Part shown: one piece after another, positions 35,316 to 43,944 of the stretch
How positions within the stretch are numbered: the first letter of the stretch is position 1
How the letters are laid out: each line of letters starts with the position of its first letter
Assembly: GCF_037991315.1 (NCBI RefSeq)
Contig: NZ_CP150300.1
Coordinates: forward strand, 1,426,001-1,490,000
Length of the DNA: 64,000 nucleotides
Origin: Paenibacillus sp. FSL H8-0079
GTDB taxonomy: Bacteria; Bacillota; Bacilli; Paenibacillales; Paenibacillaceae
Direction of reading: 5' to 3'
Program-made: the position numbers and the translations under genes
The notes under the pieces: model-generated
The model's database searches: none
What the model was told of the DNA's origin: nothing
What the model saw: the letters and a program-made list of their open reading frames with translations, nothing else

Positions 35316-36065
35316 GTGGAACTTAAAGGATATTTTCGACTCTTACAAAAGAAACTGTGGTTGATTGTTGCAATAGCTTTAATAGCCGGTGTGGGTGCAG
35401 GGGTCAAAAGCATTTTCTTCACTCAGCCCATCTATGAGGCAAGTTCTAAACTGATCGTGAACCAGACCTCTACCGTTCAAGGTCAAGCGATGATGGACTT
35501 CAGCATGATTCAAACGAATATCAAACTCATTAACTCGTACAGAGAAATTATTAAATCTTCCGCCATTATGGATAAAGTCGCTACTACGTATCCGGACCTA
35601 GGCTTAACCTCTGCACAGCTCATGAATAGCACCTCCGTCTCTACAGCCAGCGAATCCCAAGTGATGAGCATAACTGTACAAGGGACTACCTACGAAAAAG
35701 CCGCAAAAACGGTCAATGCCATCTCCAACGTGTTCCAATCTCAAATCCCCCTGATCATGAAAATCGATAATGTGGCTATCCTCAGTGAAGCAAAAGTGGA
35801 TAGTAACGTACCTCCAATCAATATGAAAACCACATTAAGCATCATTGTCAGCCTGTTCGCAGGTCTTGTGCTTGCGATTGCACTCGTATTTCTACTGGAC
35901 TATCTGGACGATACATTCAAATCCGAAACTGAACTGGAAAAAGAGCTGGGGCTGCCTGTGCTTACCGTGATATCCAAAATGAAAAAAGATGATCTGAAAA
36001 ATACGAAAAATTACGTATCTCAACAGAAAGTGGGGGATGGCAAATATGTCGCGGCTAACCAATGA
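35316..36065 (+). CDS. Wzz/YveK-type chain-length determinant and kinase adaptor
   Basis: 249 residues from GTG 35316; AGGAGG at 35303-35308 is too close to the ATG at 35310. Two membrane helices (about 16-38 and 172-195) bracket an extracytoplasmic domain, the layout of the Wzz superfamily. The N-terminus LKGYFRLLQKKLWLIV is typical. The cytoplasmic tail with DYLDDTFKSETELEKELGLP activates the cognate tyrosine kinase. It controls polymer chain length together with CpsD, whose start lies inside the end of this gene (20-base overlap). Confidence 0.93.
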   Translation: MELKGYFRLLQKKLWLIVAIALIAGVGAGVKSIFFTQPIYEASSKLIVNQTSTVQGQAMMDFSMIQTNIKLINSYREIIKSSAIMDKVATTYPDLGLTSAQLMNSTSVSTASESQVMSITVQGTTYEKAAKTVNAISNVFQSQIPLIMKIDNVAILSEAKVDSNVPPINMKTTLSIIVSLFAGLVLAIALVFLLDYLDDTFKSETELEKELGLPVLTVISKMKKDDLKNTKNYVSQQKVGDGKYVAANQ

Positions 36066-36723
36066 AAATAACAGTCTGGTGACCTATTTTAACTCCAAAT
36101 CTCAAATTTCGGAAGGATACCGTAAATTACGGACCAACATCCAATTTTCTTCGATCGATAGTCATATCAAAAAAATCATGGTGGCTTCGGCCGAAGCCGG
36201 CGAAGGAAAGACCACAACCATTAGCAACCTGGCGGTGACCTATGCCCAGGAAGGCAAGAAAGTTCTGCTGATCGATGCGGATCTGCGTAATCCTTCTTTG
36301 CACAAGGTGTTTTCCGTACCCAATCATGTCGGTCTCAGCAGCGTACTGTCCAACCAGTACAGTGTGGAAGAGGTGCTCAGAGAAAGTTATATCGACAATC
36401 TTCAGTTGTTCACGTCTGGCCCAATTCCGCCGAACCCATCCGAGATGATCGGCTCCAACCGGATGAAAAAGCTGATTGAAGAGTTAGAGGACCAATATGA
36501 TGTGATCATGTTTGATACGCCTCCGGTGCTCGCTGTAACGGATGCACTCATTGTGAGTTCGCTGTGTGATGGTGTGCTGCTGGTCGTGAACTCAGGCAAG
36601 GTCAAGAAGGAATTGGTGAAGAAGACCAAGGCTGCTCTGGAGCATGTGAATGCACGAATTTTGGGCGCCATCTTGAACAATATCAAAAACGCCGCAGTTC
36701 CGGTGGGCTACGGAGAGAAGTAA
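36046..36723 (+). CDS. CpsD/CapB-type tyrosine autokinase
   Basis: 225 residues from ATG 36046; ATG 36037 is also in frame. The BY-kinase motifs are present: Walker A SAEAGEGKTT near 48-57, Walker A' VLLIDADLR near 72-80 and Walker B DVIMFDTPP near 147-155. The sequence SEGYRKLRTNIQFSS is the usual oligomerisation motif. The C-terminal tyrosine cluster that these kinases phosphorylate is reduced: the tail ends VGYGEK with a single Tyr. It works with the upstream adaptor and is reversed by the CpsB phosphatase. The structured RNA at 36773-36870 follows. Confidence 0.93.
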   Translation: MSRLTNENNSLVTYFNSKSQISEGYRKLRTNIQFSSIDSHIKKIMVASAEAGEGKTTTISNLAVTYAQEGKKVLLIDADLRNPSLHKVFSVPNHVGLSSVLSNQYSVEEVLRESYIDNLQLFTSGPIPPNPSEMIGSNRMKKLIEELEDQYDVIMFDTPPVLAVTDALIVSSLCDGVLLVVNSGKVKKELVKKTKAALEHVNARILGAILNNIKNAAVPVGYGEK

Positions 36724-36772
36724 AACTTCTATCGTATCTTCCCAATTAAACAGGTAATGTCTACTGCACCTC

Positions 36773-36870
36773 TATCACCGTAGGCACTCGGTCATGCTGT
36801 GGGTTCAATGAACCTTAGACGTTAATCGTCAAAGGTATGACGTGAGGACGGGTTAGATGCCCTGGTTCAA
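36773..36870 (+). ncRNA. Probable EAR (epsC)-like antitermination RNA
   Basis: The 185-nt gap after the kinase gene folds into one compact structure. Outer helix: ACCG (36777-36780) with TGGT (36864-36867), continued by GGCA (36783-36786) with TGCC (36858-36861). Middle helix: CTC (36787-36789) with GAG (36844-36846), then GTCAT (36791-36795) with ATGAC (36837-36841). Two inner hairpins: GGTTC-AAT-GAACC (36802-36814) and GACG-TTAAT-CGTC (36818-36830). In Bacillus subtilis the EAR RNA sits between the kinase gene epsB and epsC and allows polymerase to read through distal terminators. Location, length and multi-helix form match; I could not compare with the EAR consensus. Confidence 0.6.
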
Positions 36871-36908
36871 CTTTTATCAAACTAAAAAAAGAGGATAGGG
36901 TGGTATTT

Positions 36909-37811
36909 ATGAAAAAAGTGAGAAAAGCGATCATTCCTGCAGCTGGATTGGGTACACGTTTTTTGCCAGCCACAAAAGCGATGCCCAAAGAAATGCTCCC
37001 TATTGTGGACAAACCAACTATACAGTATATCGTTGAGGAAGCCATTGCCTCTGGAATTGAAGACATTATCATTGTAACCGGTAAAGGGAAACGGGCGATT
37101 GAAGATCATTTCGATAATGCCTTTGAACTGGAACACAATTTGCTGGAAAAAGGGAAACTGGGCTTGCTTGAAGAGGTACGTAAATCTTCTAATGTGGATA
37201 TCCACTACATAAGACAAAAAGAGGCCAAAGGACTTGGTCATGCTGTCTGGTGTGCACGTAACTTTATCGGTGACGAACCTTTTGCCGTGTTGCTCGGAGA
37301 TGATATCGTCGTATCGGAAGTGCCATGCACCAAACAATTGATCGATCAATATGATCAGGTTCAACATTCCATTGTTGGCGTACAGACCGTACTTGCTGAA
37401 CAAACAGACAGATACGGCATAGTAGACCCGCTACAATCGGATGGCCGTTTGACAGAGGTTCTCAGGTTCGTAGAGAAACCTGCCCAAGGCACAGCGCCTT
37501 CCAACCTGGCGATTATGGGGAGATACGTACTGAGTCCAGAGATTTTCGAACATCTGGAGCAACAGGAGATTGGTCAAGGGGGAGAGATTCAATTAACAGA
37601 CGCGATTCAGCGTCTAAATGAGACACAAGGAGTGTATGCTTACGATTTCGAGGGTGTACGTTATGACGTGGGCGAGAAACTGGGATTCATTTTGACGACC
37701 ATCGACTTCGCTCTGCAAAAGCAGGAACTTAGAATTCCAATGCTGCAAGCTCTGCAACAGATTCTGGAAAAAGAGTCGGTAGAACATGTAGCCGGGGGGG
37801 AGTTTGAATGA
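36909..37811 (+). CDS. galU: UTP-glucose-1-phosphate uridylyltransferase
   Basis: 300 residues from ATG 36909 (GAGGATAGGGTGG ahead). The nucleotide-binding signature is [16 protein letters not shown] near 11-26, followed by [12 protein letters not shown], and later LGDDIV near 133 and FVEKPAQ near 190. The enzyme makes UDP-glucose from UTP and glucose-1-phosphate. In this operon it supplies the precursor for glucosyl units and for the UDP-glucose dehydrogenase coded at 48655. It overlaps the next gene by 4 bases. Confidence 0.96.
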   Translation: MKKVRKAIIPAAGLGTRFLPATKAMPKEMLPIVDKPTIQYIVEEAIASGIEDIIIVTGKGKRAIEDHFDNAFELEHNLLEKGKLGLLEEVRKSSNVDIHYIRQKEAKGLGHAVWCARNFIGDEPFAVLLGDDIVVSEVPCTKQLIDQYDQVQHSIVGVQTVLAEQTDRYGIVDPLQSDGRLTEVLRFVEKPAQGTAPSNLAIMGRYVLSPEIFEHLEQQEIGQGGEIQLTDAIQRLNETQGVYAYDFEGVRYDVGEKLGFILTTIDFALQKQELRIPMLQALQQILEKESVEHVAGGEFE

Positions 37812-38506
37812 GTCCATCTCCCCAAACGAAGGAAGCGGAGATCGTTATGGACCCAAGTCTGGGGTACAATGCATCAACGATGGCAGGACAAAATGCAGAT
37901 AAAGTGTATCTATTTATGAAAAGAATGCTCGATTTGCTGGGTTCTTTCATAGGTTTGATCATTTTGTGCCCCTTGTTTGCAGTCATCGGATTACTGATCA
38001 AAATCGAGGCCCCGCAGGGGTCTGTTTTTTTTCGTCAGGTGCGGGTCGGACAGAATGGGAAAGAGTTTCATATGTACAAATTCAGGTCCATGGTGGCGAA
38101 TGCAGAAGATCTGCTGGAACAGTTGATTGATCAGAATGAAGTGAACGGGAACATGTTCAAAATGAAAAATGATCCCCGCATTACCCGGATCGGCAAGTTT
38201 ATTCGCAAAACCAGTCTGGATGAGTTGCCACAGTTGTGGAACGTGTTCCGAGGAGAGATGAGTCTCGTTGGACCCAGACCAGCTCTGCCCAGAGAAGTGG
38301 AGAACTACACTTCCTATGACAGACAGCGCCTGCAGATGATTCCCGGATGTACAGGGTTATGGCAAGTCAGCGGTCGAAATAGTGTCGGTTTTGATGAAAT
38401 GGTAGAGCTGGATCTGACGTATGCCCGTGAGCGCAATATGATGGTGGATATCAAAATTATCTTCAGAACGTTCAGGGTGCTGGTTGGTTCGAAGGATGCG
38501 TTTTGA
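37808..38506 (+). CDS. Undecaprenyl-phosphate sugar-phosphate transferase (initiating enzyme)
   Basis: 232 residues from ATG 37808, overlapping galU (ATGA). It is the bacterial sugar transferase type with one N-terminal membrane helix (about 43-65, [18 protein letters not shown]) and a catalytic domain: [20 protein letters not shown] near 77, then [20 protein letters not shown] near 130 and [10 protein letters not shown] near 157. It transfers a hexose-1-phosphate, probably glucose or galactose, to undecaprenyl phosphate and so starts the repeat unit. The short form (no N-terminal four-helix half) resembles WcaJ C-terminal/EpsL-type enzymes. Confidence 0.92.
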   Translation: MSPSPQTKEAEIVMDPSLGYNASTMAGQNADKVYLFMKRMLDLLGSFIGLIILCPLFAVIGLLIKIEAPQGSVFFRQVRVGQNGKEFHMYKFRSMVANAEDLLEQLIDQNEVNGNMFKMKNDPRITRIGKFIRKTSLDELPQLWNVFRGEMSLVGPRPALPREVENYTSYDRQRLQMIPGCTGLWQVSGRNSVGFDEMVELDLTYARERNMMVDIKIIFRTFRVLVGSKDAF

Positions 38507-38540
38507 AACACGATTCTGGCTTTGAGGTGGCATAGCAGAT

Positions 38541-39887
38541 ATGCAAAAAACAGACTATTTTGCTTCTTCCAGAGGGAATACGTTATATATCATTCTTTCC
38601 TCATTGATCATTATTGGCATGGCAGTATACTTACCGATCATTTCAATTATGGCATTGGCGCTACTGATTCTGTTTGGGATATACATGAAACATCCAAGTT
38701 GGGTCTATATGATCGTGATCGGTACATTCTCGCTATCCATGGACAAAATCTTCAGAATGCAAATGATGGGTTTTGACGCTTCTTCCTTTTACAAACTGTT
38801 GATCCTGTTTTTCATACTCCCTATCTTTTTGAGATATGGACTGAAGAAACAATTCATTTATCCAGCTTTGGCTGTAGGGTATCTCTTTGTTCAGAGTTAC
38901 TTTTTATCCGTGATGCCAGGCAAGATGAGCCCACTGGATCCCTTTAAAGCTTTTTTGGGATTAGTGGTGCCCTTCCTGTTACTAATGGTGAATTTTCCGA
39001 AGGATGTTAGCAAAAGGATCATCAGAGTTCTGGCCTGGCTTCCGGTGTTTAGTTTGATTGGTGGTCTCATCCTGCAGCAAACGGGTATGTTATCCATCAC
39101 CAATCTGGAGGGTTCAGGCGTCAGTCGTTTACAGGGAGCCAATATTGCGGCACATTTGGGGATGCTTTGTTTTATTTCCATCTGTGTTTGTCTGATGGAG
39201 ATTCGATACAAAAATCAGGTGATCTTGAATTATGCTCTTACGCTAACTCATTTTATTATTTTGATTCAAACGGGAACCCGCGGCCCTTTACTTGCGCTGA
39301 TTCCCATCGTGTGTATGTATTTATTTGACCATGTTAGGAAATTTGTGAAGGGCAGAACGAGTGCTCTTCTTCCTGTTGTTTTATTTCTGGCTGCCGTCTC
39401 CGTGATGGTTGTTTTACAGTGGGACAATTATGAATTGAGGCAAGAGAGCAAGGGATTATCAGGTAGAGATTCTGCGTGGGCCTTCTTTATCAAAAAAGCG
39501 AATGAGTACCCCATTTTTGGTCAGGGACTGGGTTCCGCCTTGGTTGCCAATGATGGTAGTATCTTTTCAGGCTTTACTGTTCCCCATAATGAATACATCC
39601 GCTTTTATTATGATGGAGGACTGGTGGGGGCTTTGCTGATTTTTGGAGCCTTATTATTTGTATACAAAAAGGTGTACAGCAAGTTGAATCGCCTCGTGAA
39701 ACCTTATTTTGTTGGCATGATTGTGGGCTTCTCCATTTACTCTTTTGTCGACAATACATTGTCCACCATTCATTTAATTGCTCCTTTTTGTGTGTATCTT
39801 AATGCGTTATATCAGATCAGTGATGAGAAACGTGTTGTCCCTGATCATCCTCAGGAGTTCGTCCATCGAAAGGAGATCGTGCAATGA
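38541..39887 (+). CDS. Wzy-like polymerase (O-antigen ligase/polymerase family)
   Basis: 448 residues with about 10-12 membrane spans. The Wzy_C signature region is found near residues 230-260 (HFIILIQTGTRGPLLALIPI) and the large external loop follows with SGRDSAWAFFIKKANEYPIF, then VPHNEYIRFYYDGG near 350. The ligase/polymerase family joins lipid-linked repeat units. Among the genes of this cluster it is the only polymerase candidate, so I assign it the Wzy role. It overlaps the next gene by 4 bases. Confidence 0.85.
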   Translation: MQKTDYFASSRGNTLYIILSSLIIIGMAVYLPIISIMALALLILFGIYMKHPSWVYMIVIGTFSLSMDKIFRMQMMGFDASSFYKLLILFFILPIFLRYGLKKQFIYPALAVGYLFVQSYFLSVMPGKMSPLDPFKAFLGLVVPFLLLMVNFPKDVSKRIIRVLAWLPVFSLIGGLILQQTGMLSITNLEGSGVSRLQGANIAAHLGMLCFISICVCLMEIRYKNQVILNYALTLTHFIILIQTGTRGPLLALIPIVCMYLFDHVRKFVKGRTSALLPVVLFLAAVSVMVVLQWDNYELRQESKGLSGRDSAWAFFIKKANEYPIFGQGLGSALVANDGSIFSGFTVPHNEYIRFYYDGGLVGALLIFGALLFVYKKVYSKLNRLVKPYFVGMIVGFSIYSFVDNTLSTIHLIAPFCVYLNALYQISDEKRVVPDHPQEFVHRKEIVQ

Positions 39888-40342
39888 AAGTCTGTCTAGT
39901 AAGTTCCACAGGAGGCCATCTGAATCAATTGTTAAATCTAATCCCTGCGGTGGAAGATCATGATTACTTTTTGGTAACGGAAAAAAGCGAAGCGAGCAGT
40001 AAACTGAATCTTTCCAATCGAACCTATTTCCTGTCTCAGCAGGAGCGAAAGAATATCCTGTTCCTGTTTATTGTGCTGCGCAATATCATAGCTTCGTTGT
40101 TCATTTTGCTGAAAGAACGCCCGAAAGTTCTGATCACCACTGGAGCGGGAGCGGTATATCCCTTATGTTTACTTGGGAAATTGATGGGAGCTAAGCTTGT
40201 TTTTGTGGAAAGTTACGCCAAAATATATTCGCCAACCCTGACGGGGAGAATGATATACAAATTTGCCGATGAATTTTATATCCAATGGGAGACACTCCAA
40301 GAGGCTTATCCGAACGCGAAGTATAGGGGGGCTTTATTTTGA
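39884..40342 (+). CDS. Alg14/PssD-like glycosyltransferase membrane subunit
   Basis: 152 residues from ATG 39884. The opening VCLVSSTGGHLNQLLNL and the internal VLITTGAGAVYPLCLLGKL match the PssD/CpsF/Alg14 family, the membrane-anchoring half of a two-part enzyme. Its partner is the next gene, which starts within its stop codon (TTGA). In rhizobial and streptococcal systems such pairs add glucuronic acid or galactose as second sugar. The presence of UDP-glucose dehydrogenase in the operon makes glucuronic acid plausible here. Confidence 0.88.
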   Translation: MKVCLVSSTGGHLNQLLNLIPAVEDHDYFLVTEKSEASSKLNLSNRTYFLSQQERKNILFLFIVLRNIIASLFILLKERPKVLITTGAGAVYPLCLLGKLMGAKLVFVESYAKIYSPTLTGRMIYKFADEFYIQWETLQEAYPNAKYRGALF

Positions 40343-40818
40343 TCTTTGTCGTGCTTGGAACACAGCGATTCCAGTTTAACCGACTACTGAAAGCCGTCGA
40401 CAATCTCATCCAGGAGGGGCAGATGCCTTCGGAGGTTCTTGTGCAATCCGGTTACAGTGAATATAAGCCGCTTCATTATCAACAAAAGCCTTTTTTTAAT
40501 CAGGAAGAGATGAATGAGCATATTGAGAAAAGTGAATTTGTCCTGGCCCATGCGGGAGTAGGGGTCATTACCAGTGCACTGCAGATGAACAAAAAGGTAA
40601 TCGTGATGCCAAGGCGGAAGGATCATGGGGAGCATGTGGATAATCATCAACTGGAGATCGCAAAGGTGTTTCAAGATAAAGGGTATATTTCGGTAGCTCA
40701 GAACGAGGACGAACTCCACGCATTAATAGCCAATATTGATAAACTCGACTTTCAACCCTATGTGAAAAGTAACTCGCAGTTGCTCTCCTCTATTAAGGGT
40801 TATATTAATTCTCTATGA
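40339..40818 (+). CDS. Alg13/PssE-like glycosyltransferase catalytic subunit (GT28 C-terminal)
   Basis: 159 residues from TTG 40339, with AGGGGGG ahead, overlapping the previous stop. The Alg13/PssE pattern is seen in MIFVVLGTQRFQFNRLLKAV and in the nucleotide-sugar region FVLAHAGVGVITSALQMNKK with PRRKDHGEHVDNHQ near 95-110. The protein is the soluble catalytic half that needs the membrane half coded upstream. Together they replace one full-length GT28 enzyme. Confidence 0.9.
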   Translation: MIFVVLGTQRFQFNRLLKAVDNLIQEGQMPSEVLVQSGYSEYKPLHYQQKPFFNQEEMNEHIEKSEFVLAHAGVGVITSALQMNKKVIVMPRRKDHGEHVDNHQLEIAKVFQDKGYISVAQNEDELHALIANIDKLDFQPYVKSNSQLLSSIKGYINSL

Positions 40819-40855
40819 TGGGATGGGTTCGTTACGATTCAAAAGGAGTGGAATG

Positions 40856-41923
40856 ATGAAACCTAAGGTGCTGGTCATCGGTTCTTCTACGAAGGACATG
40901 GGCGGAATTGTAAGTGTCATTGTAAATATTGAGAATTCATTGATCGCCGAGCAGTACCATTTACAGCGGATTGAAACCTACATTACGGGTAGTGTGCTCG
41001 CACGACTAATCATCTTCATCAAAGGATTTCTTCAATTTCTCGTGAAGCTCGTTACATTCAAACCGGACATGATTCATATTCATATGTCTTACAATGGGAG
41101 TTTTTATCGTAAGGCGTTGTTCATTTTTGTTGGCCGTAAAATATTCAGGGTGCCAGTGATTGTGCATATTCATGCTTCCAGCTTCGATGTGTTCTATAAT
41201 CGGCATCCGTTGCAACAGAAGCTATGCAAGTATGTATTGAATCAAGTGGATAAATTAATTGTACTGTCGTATACATGGAAGAGCTTTTTTTCCCGGATCG
41301 TGCCTGAATCCAAAATCGAAGTGCTCTATAATGGGGTATTCATTAAAGAACCTCCGGTTAGAGAAGAACGTCAGGTTCCACGATGCTTGTTCATGGGCCG
41401 TCTTGGCAAGAGAAAAGGTGTGTATGATCTCCTGTTAGCTATTCAACTATTGAAGAAACGAGGGGTCGAAGCAGTATTTACACTGGCTGGCGATGGGGAA
41501 GTTAATGAAGTTCGCGCGCTGGTTGAGCGTTATGGCATCACCGAATATGTGGAAGTGCCAGGGTGGATTAGAGGCGAGGAGAAGGAACGTTTGCTTCACC
41601 ATGCGGATCTGCTGGTTCTACCTTCCTATCATGAAGGGCTTCCGATGGCCATTCTGGAGGCTATGAATGAAGGTTTGCCGATTGTTTCTACTCGGGTGGG
41701 TGGCATACCTGAAGTCATTACAGATGAGCTAAATGGTTTTCTTGTTGAACCAGGGGATGTAGCAGAGATGGTTCATGTGCTAGAAAGACTTATTCTGGAT
41801 AAGGAACTGAGAGTGCAAATGGGATTGAACAATAAGGAACTGGTCACATCCAAGTTCAACATGAACAGTCTCATTGAAAATTTATCGTCCATCTATGACA
41901 AGGTGCACATGAAAGTGTCCTAG
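40856..41923 (+). CDS. Glycosyltransferase family 4
   Basis: 355 residues from ATG 40856, 7 bases after AAAGGAG; ATG 40853 is in another position of the same frame and also possible. It is a GT-B fold GT4 enzyme: an N-terminal glycine-rich loop (GSSTKDMGGIVSVI), RCLFMGRLGKRKGVYDLLLA near 180 and the donor-binding E-x7-E motif in SYHEGLPMAILEAMNEGLP near 260. It adds one sugar to the lipid-linked repeat unit; donor and acceptor cannot be told from the sequence. Confidence 0.9.
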   Translation: MKPKVLVIGSSTKDMGGIVSVIVNIENSLIAEQYHLQRIETYITGSVLARLIIFIKGFLQFLVKLVTFKPDMIHIHMSYNGSFYRKALFIFVGRKIFRVPVIVHIHASSFDVFYNRHPLQQKLCKYVLNQVDKLIVLSYTWKSFFSRIVPESKIEVLYNGVFIKEPPVREERQVPRCLFMGRLGKRKGVYDLLLAIQLLKKRGVEAVFTLAGDGEVNEVRALVERYGITEYVEVPGWIRGEEKERLLHHADLLVLPSYHEGLPMAILEAMNEGLPIVSTRVGGIPEVITDELNGFLVEPGDVAEMVHVLERLILDKELRVQMGLNNKELVTSKFNMNSLIENLSSIYDKVHMKVS

Positions 41924-41944
41924 TTTCAAGGGAAAGGTGGTTCT

Positions 41945-42880
41945 ATGGAAGCATTGGTAAGCTGTATTATAACAACGCATAATCGCGCTGAATTGTTGAA
42001 AAAGGCCATGGCAAGTGTGCTGGAGCAGACCTATCCCTTTCTGGAAATTATTATTGTAGATGATGGCTCACAGGATCATACCGAAGAGGTATGCAGAGCA
42101 TGGACCAAGGAAGATCACAGAATACAATATATCCAGGTTCCTTATGCTCAAGGTGCCAATCATGCTCGAAATTTAGGGATACAACGTGCCAATGGGAAAT
42201 ATATTGCGTTTCTGGACGATGATGATCAGTGGCTGCCTGATAAAATTCAATCCCAGACTCGAGCCCTGGAGCAAAATAAAGGCCTCTTCTGTTTTTGCAG
42301 TAAAGTCCTTGTCTATGTGGATCAGGATCACAAGGTGACTCGCAGGAAGGTATCGGTTGAATCGCGTGATCTCGTATTCTATGCGGATTTGCTGACCTAC
42401 AACTGGATCGGTGAAACCTCCAAAATCATGGTGCAGACCCAGTTGGCACGCTCCGTCATGTTTGATGAACAATTAACCTCGGCACAAGACTATGATTTTT
42501 ATCTTCGTATTCTGCAAAGAGGATATCATGCAATCAATATCAGGGAACCTCTTGTGCATATCTATATCCATCAGGGGCCACGCATCTCGACTTCATCCAA
42601 GAAAAAGTTTCAGGGACAACGCAAAGTACTGATTAAGTATTACAAGGATATGAGCGAGGAACAAAAGCGGCGTCAGCTTCATCATTATCGCATGATGGAG
42701 TGGTCCAAGAATCCGAAGCGAAATGTTCTTTTTCTCAAAAATACGTTGGCTCTTTATCCATGGTGGAAAAACTTCACCTTGTTCAAGCGTAATATCCGGA
42801 CCATATTGGTCGGTTACCGTTTGAGAAAACAGTTCCGAAGCGAAACGTTGAGCAAAGAAGAGTATAAAGGAACAGCCTAA
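41945..42880 (+). CDS. Glycosyltransferase family 2
   Basis: 311 residues from ATG 41945. The GT-A fold of family 2 is shown by VSCIITTHNRAELLKKAM at the N-terminus, IIIVDDGSQDHTEEV near 35 and the metal-binding IAFLDDDDQWLP near 90. The C-terminal ~90 residues are basic and helical, possibly membrane-associated. It adds a sugar to the growing repeat unit at the inner membrane face. It stands between the two GT4-like genes with gaps of 21 and 15 bases. Confidence 0.9.
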   Translation: MEALVSCIITTHNRAELLKKAMASVLEQTYPFLEIIIVDDGSQDHTEEVCRAWTKEDHRIQYIQVPYAQGANHARNLGIQRANGKYIAFLDDDDQWLPDKIQSQTRALEQNKGLFCFCSKVLVYVDQDHKVTRRKVSVESRDLVFYADLLTYNWIGETSKIMVQTQLARSVMFDEQLTSAQDYDFYLRILQRGYHAINIREPLVHIYIHQGPRISTSSKKKFQGQRKVLIKYYKDMSEEQKRRQLHHYRMMEWSKNPKRNVLFLKNTLALYPWWKNFTLFKRNIRTILVGYRLRKQFRSETLSKEEYKGTA

Positions 42881-42895
42881 AGCAGAGGTGTAGTC

Positions 42896-43918
42896 ATGCG
42901 TGAACCTGTAGTTTACATGTTGCCCAAAATGATCAAGACGAACAAATTCAATGAATTATTATCGCAGTCCATAGAAGATCAGGGATGGGATGTGAAGCAT
43001 TTTTCCAAAAAAGACTTAAAACATGTCCGTAAGAATGATGTACTTCATTTTCACTGGCCGAGTTTTTATTACAAAGGAAGCAACGCGTTCTCGACATTCA
43101 TCAAGTCCATATTTTTCATTCTCATGATTATGTATGTACGACTAAAGGGTGCGAAGTTGTTCTGGACGGTTCATAACATATGGCCGCATAACAGTGGTAG
43201 AACGTGGCATGATTACTGGATGAGAACGTTTCTGGTGCGGAATTGTACCAAACTGATCGTGATGGGCAAACCGCTCATTCGCAGCGTAAGTGAGACGTTT
43301 CATGTGCCTGAGCACAAGATTGAAGTTATCCCTCATGGACATTATCAGGGGGTATATGGACGAACAGGGCAGAACATCAGAGACCTCTTTAACATCCCGG
43401 CAAATGACTATGTCTTTGCTTTTTTTGGTCAGGTTTCGCCGTATAAAGGGGTGGATGATCTAATCAAGGCGTTCAACCGTCTGGATTGGAAGGATTCTCA
43501 TCTGTTGATTGCTGGCAAGAAGGCAGCTGACTATGATCTGGAGGATTCAATACGTCATTCGGATCGCATTCACACGTATTTCAATTTTATTCAGGATGGG
43601 GAGTACTCGGATTATTTTGAAGCCATTGATTCGATGATTCTTCCGTATAAAAATATTGCGACATCAGGCAGTGCAATTCTGGCACTGTCTTTTGGTAAAC
43701 CTGTCGTTGCCCCAAGAATGGGGCTTATGGAAGAGTACTTGCCCGAGAACTGTGCAGTATTATATGACCCTTCGGATCAAGAGGGACTGGAAGAAGCTAT
43801 GAAAAAGATCCGTGCCAAGGATGACGAGTTCAGGGAAGGAAATGGATTCCAATCCATGCTAGATAAGTTGGAATGGTCAGGGATCGCGAAGCGAACGATT
43901 TCGCTCTATACGATCTAA
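42896..43918 (+). CDS. GT4-like glycosyltransferase
   Basis: 340 residues from ATG 42896. The N-terminal half is diverged (VLHFHWPSFYYKG near 52, then a membrane-associated helix near 65-85 and LFWTVHNIWPHNSGR near 92). The C-terminal half has GT4 elements: FAFFGQVSPYKGVDDLIKAF near 175 and a donor site with LPYKNIATSGSAILALSFGK near 250. The early HFHWP and VHNIWPHN motifs recall the GumK-like and 'HNxxPH' groups of EPS enzymes. Specific sugar unknown. Confidence 0.85.
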   Translation: MREPVVYMLPKMIKTNKFNELLSQSIEDQGWDVKHFSKKDLKHVRKNDVLHFHWPSFYYKGSNAFSTFIKSIFFILMIMYVRLKGAKLFWTVHNIWPHNSGRTWHDYWMRTFLVRNCTKLIVMGKPLIRSVSETFHVPEHKIEVIPHGHYQGVYGRTGQNIRDLFNIPANDYVFAFFGQVSPYKGVDDLIKAFNRLDWKDSHLLIAGKKAADYDLEDSIRHSDRIHTYFNFIQDGEYSDYFEAIDSMILPYKNIATSGSAILALSFGKPVVAPRMGLMEEYLPENCAVLYDPSDQEGLEEAMKKIRAKDDEFREGNGFQSMLDKLEWSGIAKRTISLYTI

Positions 43919-43944
43919 ATCAATGAGGATGCGGGGACGATCGA

